Part shown: positions 7,098-7,920 of the stretch, piece by piece | Position numbering within the stretch: position 1 is the first letter of the stretch | How the letters are laid out: each line of letters begins with the position of its first letter | NCBI GenBank assembly: GCA_947072715.1 | Contig: CAMTJB010000041.1 | Span: forward strand, 1 to 7,920 | Length of the DNA: 7,920 nt | Direction of reading: 5' to 3' | Origin: an uncultured Fusobacteriaceae bacterium | GTDB lineage: Bacteria > Fusobacteriota > Fusobacteriia > Fusobacteriales > Fusobacteriaceae | Notes under the pieces: model-generated | Database searches by the model: none | The model's input: the letters and a program-made list of their open reading frames with translations, nothing else | What the model was told of the DNA's origin: nothing | Translations under genes and position numbers: made by a program

Positions 7098-7343
7098 TTA
7101 AAGCCCCCTTTTAATAAGATTATAAAAATTTTCCTCTGTATTTTTAGGAGAGAATGATAAAACTTCTTCTGTTCCATCAATAGAGACAGAAACAGCATTA
7201 GTGCATTTCCCTAAACAAAAGCTAGCTTTTAATATTATCTTATCTGCAAGATTTTCTTTTTCAATTAGAGATTCAAGACATTTTATAACTTCATATGATC
7301 CTTTTATATGACAAGCACTTCCTACACAAACGTTTATAGTCAT
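7098..7343 (-). CDS. Small [2Fe-2S] thioredoxin-like ferredoxin (NuoE/HydC-type domain)
   Basis: An 81-aa single-domain protein of the thioredoxin-like [2Fe-2S] family, the fold of the C-terminal half of NuoE/HydC. All four expected ligands are present in the family pattern: C6 and C11 (CVGSAC), then C43 and C47 (CLGKC). It lacks the N-terminal helical part of full-length NuoE/HydC, so it is more likely a free electron carrier or a docking subunit than a complete HydC. It is the first gene of the minus-strand operon, and its stop codon directly abuts the start of the sensory hydrogenase. That suggests it exchanges electrons with the sensor. AAGGAGA at 7353-7359 lies 9 bases before the ATG, a good ribosome site. 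The coding frame is complete, with no sign of decay. Confidence 0.9.
   Translation of the reverse strand: MTINVCVGSACHIKGSYEVIKCLESLIEKENLADKIILKASFCLGKCTNAVSVSIDGTEEVLSFSPKNTEENFYNLIKRGL
7104..7110 (-). promoter_or_regulatory. Unusual G-run ribosome binding site of the sensory hydrogenase gene
   Basis: The minus strand reads AAGGGGG, 6 bases before ATG 7097 and inside the end of the upstream 81-aa gene. Pairing with the 16S anti-Shine-Dalgarno sequence needs a G-U wobble in place of the central A of AGGAGG. It supports the first of two nearby ATGs and may give weaker initiation than the GGAGG sites of the next two genes. Confidence 0.6.
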
Positions 7344-7613
7344 TTTACTTATTCTCCTTATATTAAATTGTTTATTTTTACATTGAATATATCATTAACA
7401 GATTGAAAAGTAAATTATAATCACTCATTCATTCTAAAAAAGTACATAATTCATGAAAAAAAGGTTAAAATTTAATCGTACCTTATTTAATGAGTAATTT
7501 AAGTAAAAAATGATATCTAAAAAGTAGAGTATACTATATAATATCACATATAGCAGTATAATATAATGTTTAAAGTTAATTAAAACTAAAGAAAAGAAGG
7601 AGACACTATAACC
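7344..7613. promoter_or_regulatory. Divergent intergenic region with promoters for the sensory operon and the HAD gene
   Basis: These 270 AT-rich bases separate two divergent genes and hold no convincing ORF. For the minus strand, TATAAT at 7419-7414 is the best -10 candidate, about 70 bases before the first start codon; the -35 position is only a T-run. For the plus strand, TATAAT occurs at 7537-7542, 7557-7562 and 7562-7567 with no good -35. Two 8-base palindromes sit near these sites: TTCATGAA (7450-7457), just upstream of the minus-strand promoter candidate, and AGTATACT (7528-7535), just upstream of the first plus-strand -10. Either could be an operator, but short AT-rich palindromes are common by chance here. 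I saw no clear Rex-type operator and no riboswitch. Confidence 0.45.
7414..7442 (-). promoter_or_regulatory. Candidate promoter of the sensory hydrogenase operon
   Basis: The minus strand carries a perfect TATAAT (7419-7414) preceded at 17 bases by a T-rich stretch (7442-7437) in place of a clear TTGACA. A TG lies two bases before the -10 box, one base off the extended -10 position. The weak -35 could mean activator dependence, but base composition alone makes such boxes frequent. Confidence 0.35.
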
Positions 7614-7920
7614 ATGAAATATAAAATGATAGTTACTGATCTAGATGATACTTTATTAACTTCAAATGGAACTATATCAGAGGAAAATAAACAAGCAATT
7701 ATAAAAGCACAAGAAAGTGGAATAAAATTTGTTTTAGCTTCTGGAAGACCTACATTTGCCATGAAACATTTAGCAAAAGAGTTACAACTAGATAAGTTCG
7801 GAAGTTACATTATAACATATAATGGAGCAATGATAGTTGATTGTAAAGAGTTTAATGAAATATTTACTCATAATTTACTTCAGGAAGATATTCACTCTCT
7901 ATATAACTTTAGTAAAGAGA
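7614..7920 (+). CDS. Cof-type HAD-IIB phosphatase, N-terminal part (cut by window edge)
   Basis: The first 102 codons of a cytoplasmic haloacid-dehalogenase-family hydrolase; the frame is still open at the right edge. The N-terminus has HAD motif I as DLDDTLL (residues 9-15; the first Asp is the nucleophile and the second, two residues on, the acid/base), followed by the Cof-type pattern ISEENKQAI and motif II as ASGRP (about 42-46). Cof/YidA-type proteins dephosphorylate sugar phosphates, pyridoxal phosphate, flavin or similar small metabolites; the substrate cannot be read from this part. AAGGAGA (7597-7603) lies 10 bases before the ATG. It is divergent from the sensory hydrogenase operon, and nothing links it to hydrogen metabolism. 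Usual family length is about 260-275 aa, so well over half is missing. Confidence 0.9.
   Translation, partial: MKYKMIVTDLDDTLLTSNGTISEENKQAIIKAQESGIKFVLASGRPTFAMKHLAKELQLDKFGSYIITYNGAMIVDCKEFNEIFTHNLLQEDIHSLYNFSKE

Noticed and set aside
6942..7157. Plus-strand open frame across the 81-aa gene and sensor junction
   Set aside because: It is antisense to two cysteine-rich conserved coding ends and has no motif of its own.
7344..7613. Possible Rex operator or riboswitch in the divergent region
   Set aside because: Only a half-site-like ATTAACA was seen, without a partner at the right spacing, and no conserved riboswitch core or stable GC-containing stems.

Overview
The window is AT-rich anaerobe DNA (A- and T-ending codons dominate, strong GGAGG-type ribosome binding sites). 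It carries two kinds of [FeFe]-hydrogenase side by side. The combination fits a fermentative Clostridia- or Fusobacteria-like organism; I cannot separate the two by eye. I see no transposase, phage gene, tRNA, rRNA or CRISPR array.

Layout: (1) 23-3593, plus strand, is the end of a catalytic hydrogenase operon: a HydB/NuoF-like flavoprotein followed, with overlapping coding regions, by HydA, a CpI-like [FeFe]-hydrogenase with canonical active-site motifs. The operon starts before the left edge, so the usual HydC/NuoE-like partner is not visible. (2) 3594-3750 is a convergent junction with a 20-bp hairpin that should terminate both strands. (3) 3751-7343, minus strand, is a compact four-gene operon. 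In transcription order it holds a small [2Fe-2S] thioredoxin-like protein, a sensory-type [FeFe]-hydrogenase (two ferredoxin clusters, altered H-cluster domain, FeS_4 domain, PAS domain), a SpoIIE/PP2C-type phosphatase with an extra C-terminal domain, and a small unrecognised protein with a HEAT-like helical stretch. (4) 7344-7613 is a divergent promoter region. (5) 7614 to the right edge is the start of a Cof-type HAD phosphatase, probably unrelated.

Working model: HydBA (with an off-window HydC) exchanges electrons between NADH, and possibly ferredoxin, and H2. The sensory hydrogenase keeps the H-cluster cysteines but has lost most of the proton-relay residues that HydA keeps. It is therefore more likely an H2 or redox sensor than a bulk catalyst. 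It has a PAS domain but no kinase or DNA-binding output, and its stop codon shares a base with the start of the phosphatase gene, so the phosphatase is the obvious output. Sensory hydrogenases next to PP2C phosphatases are known from clostridial genomes. The least explained parts are the phosphatase C-terminal domain and the small last gene of the operon.
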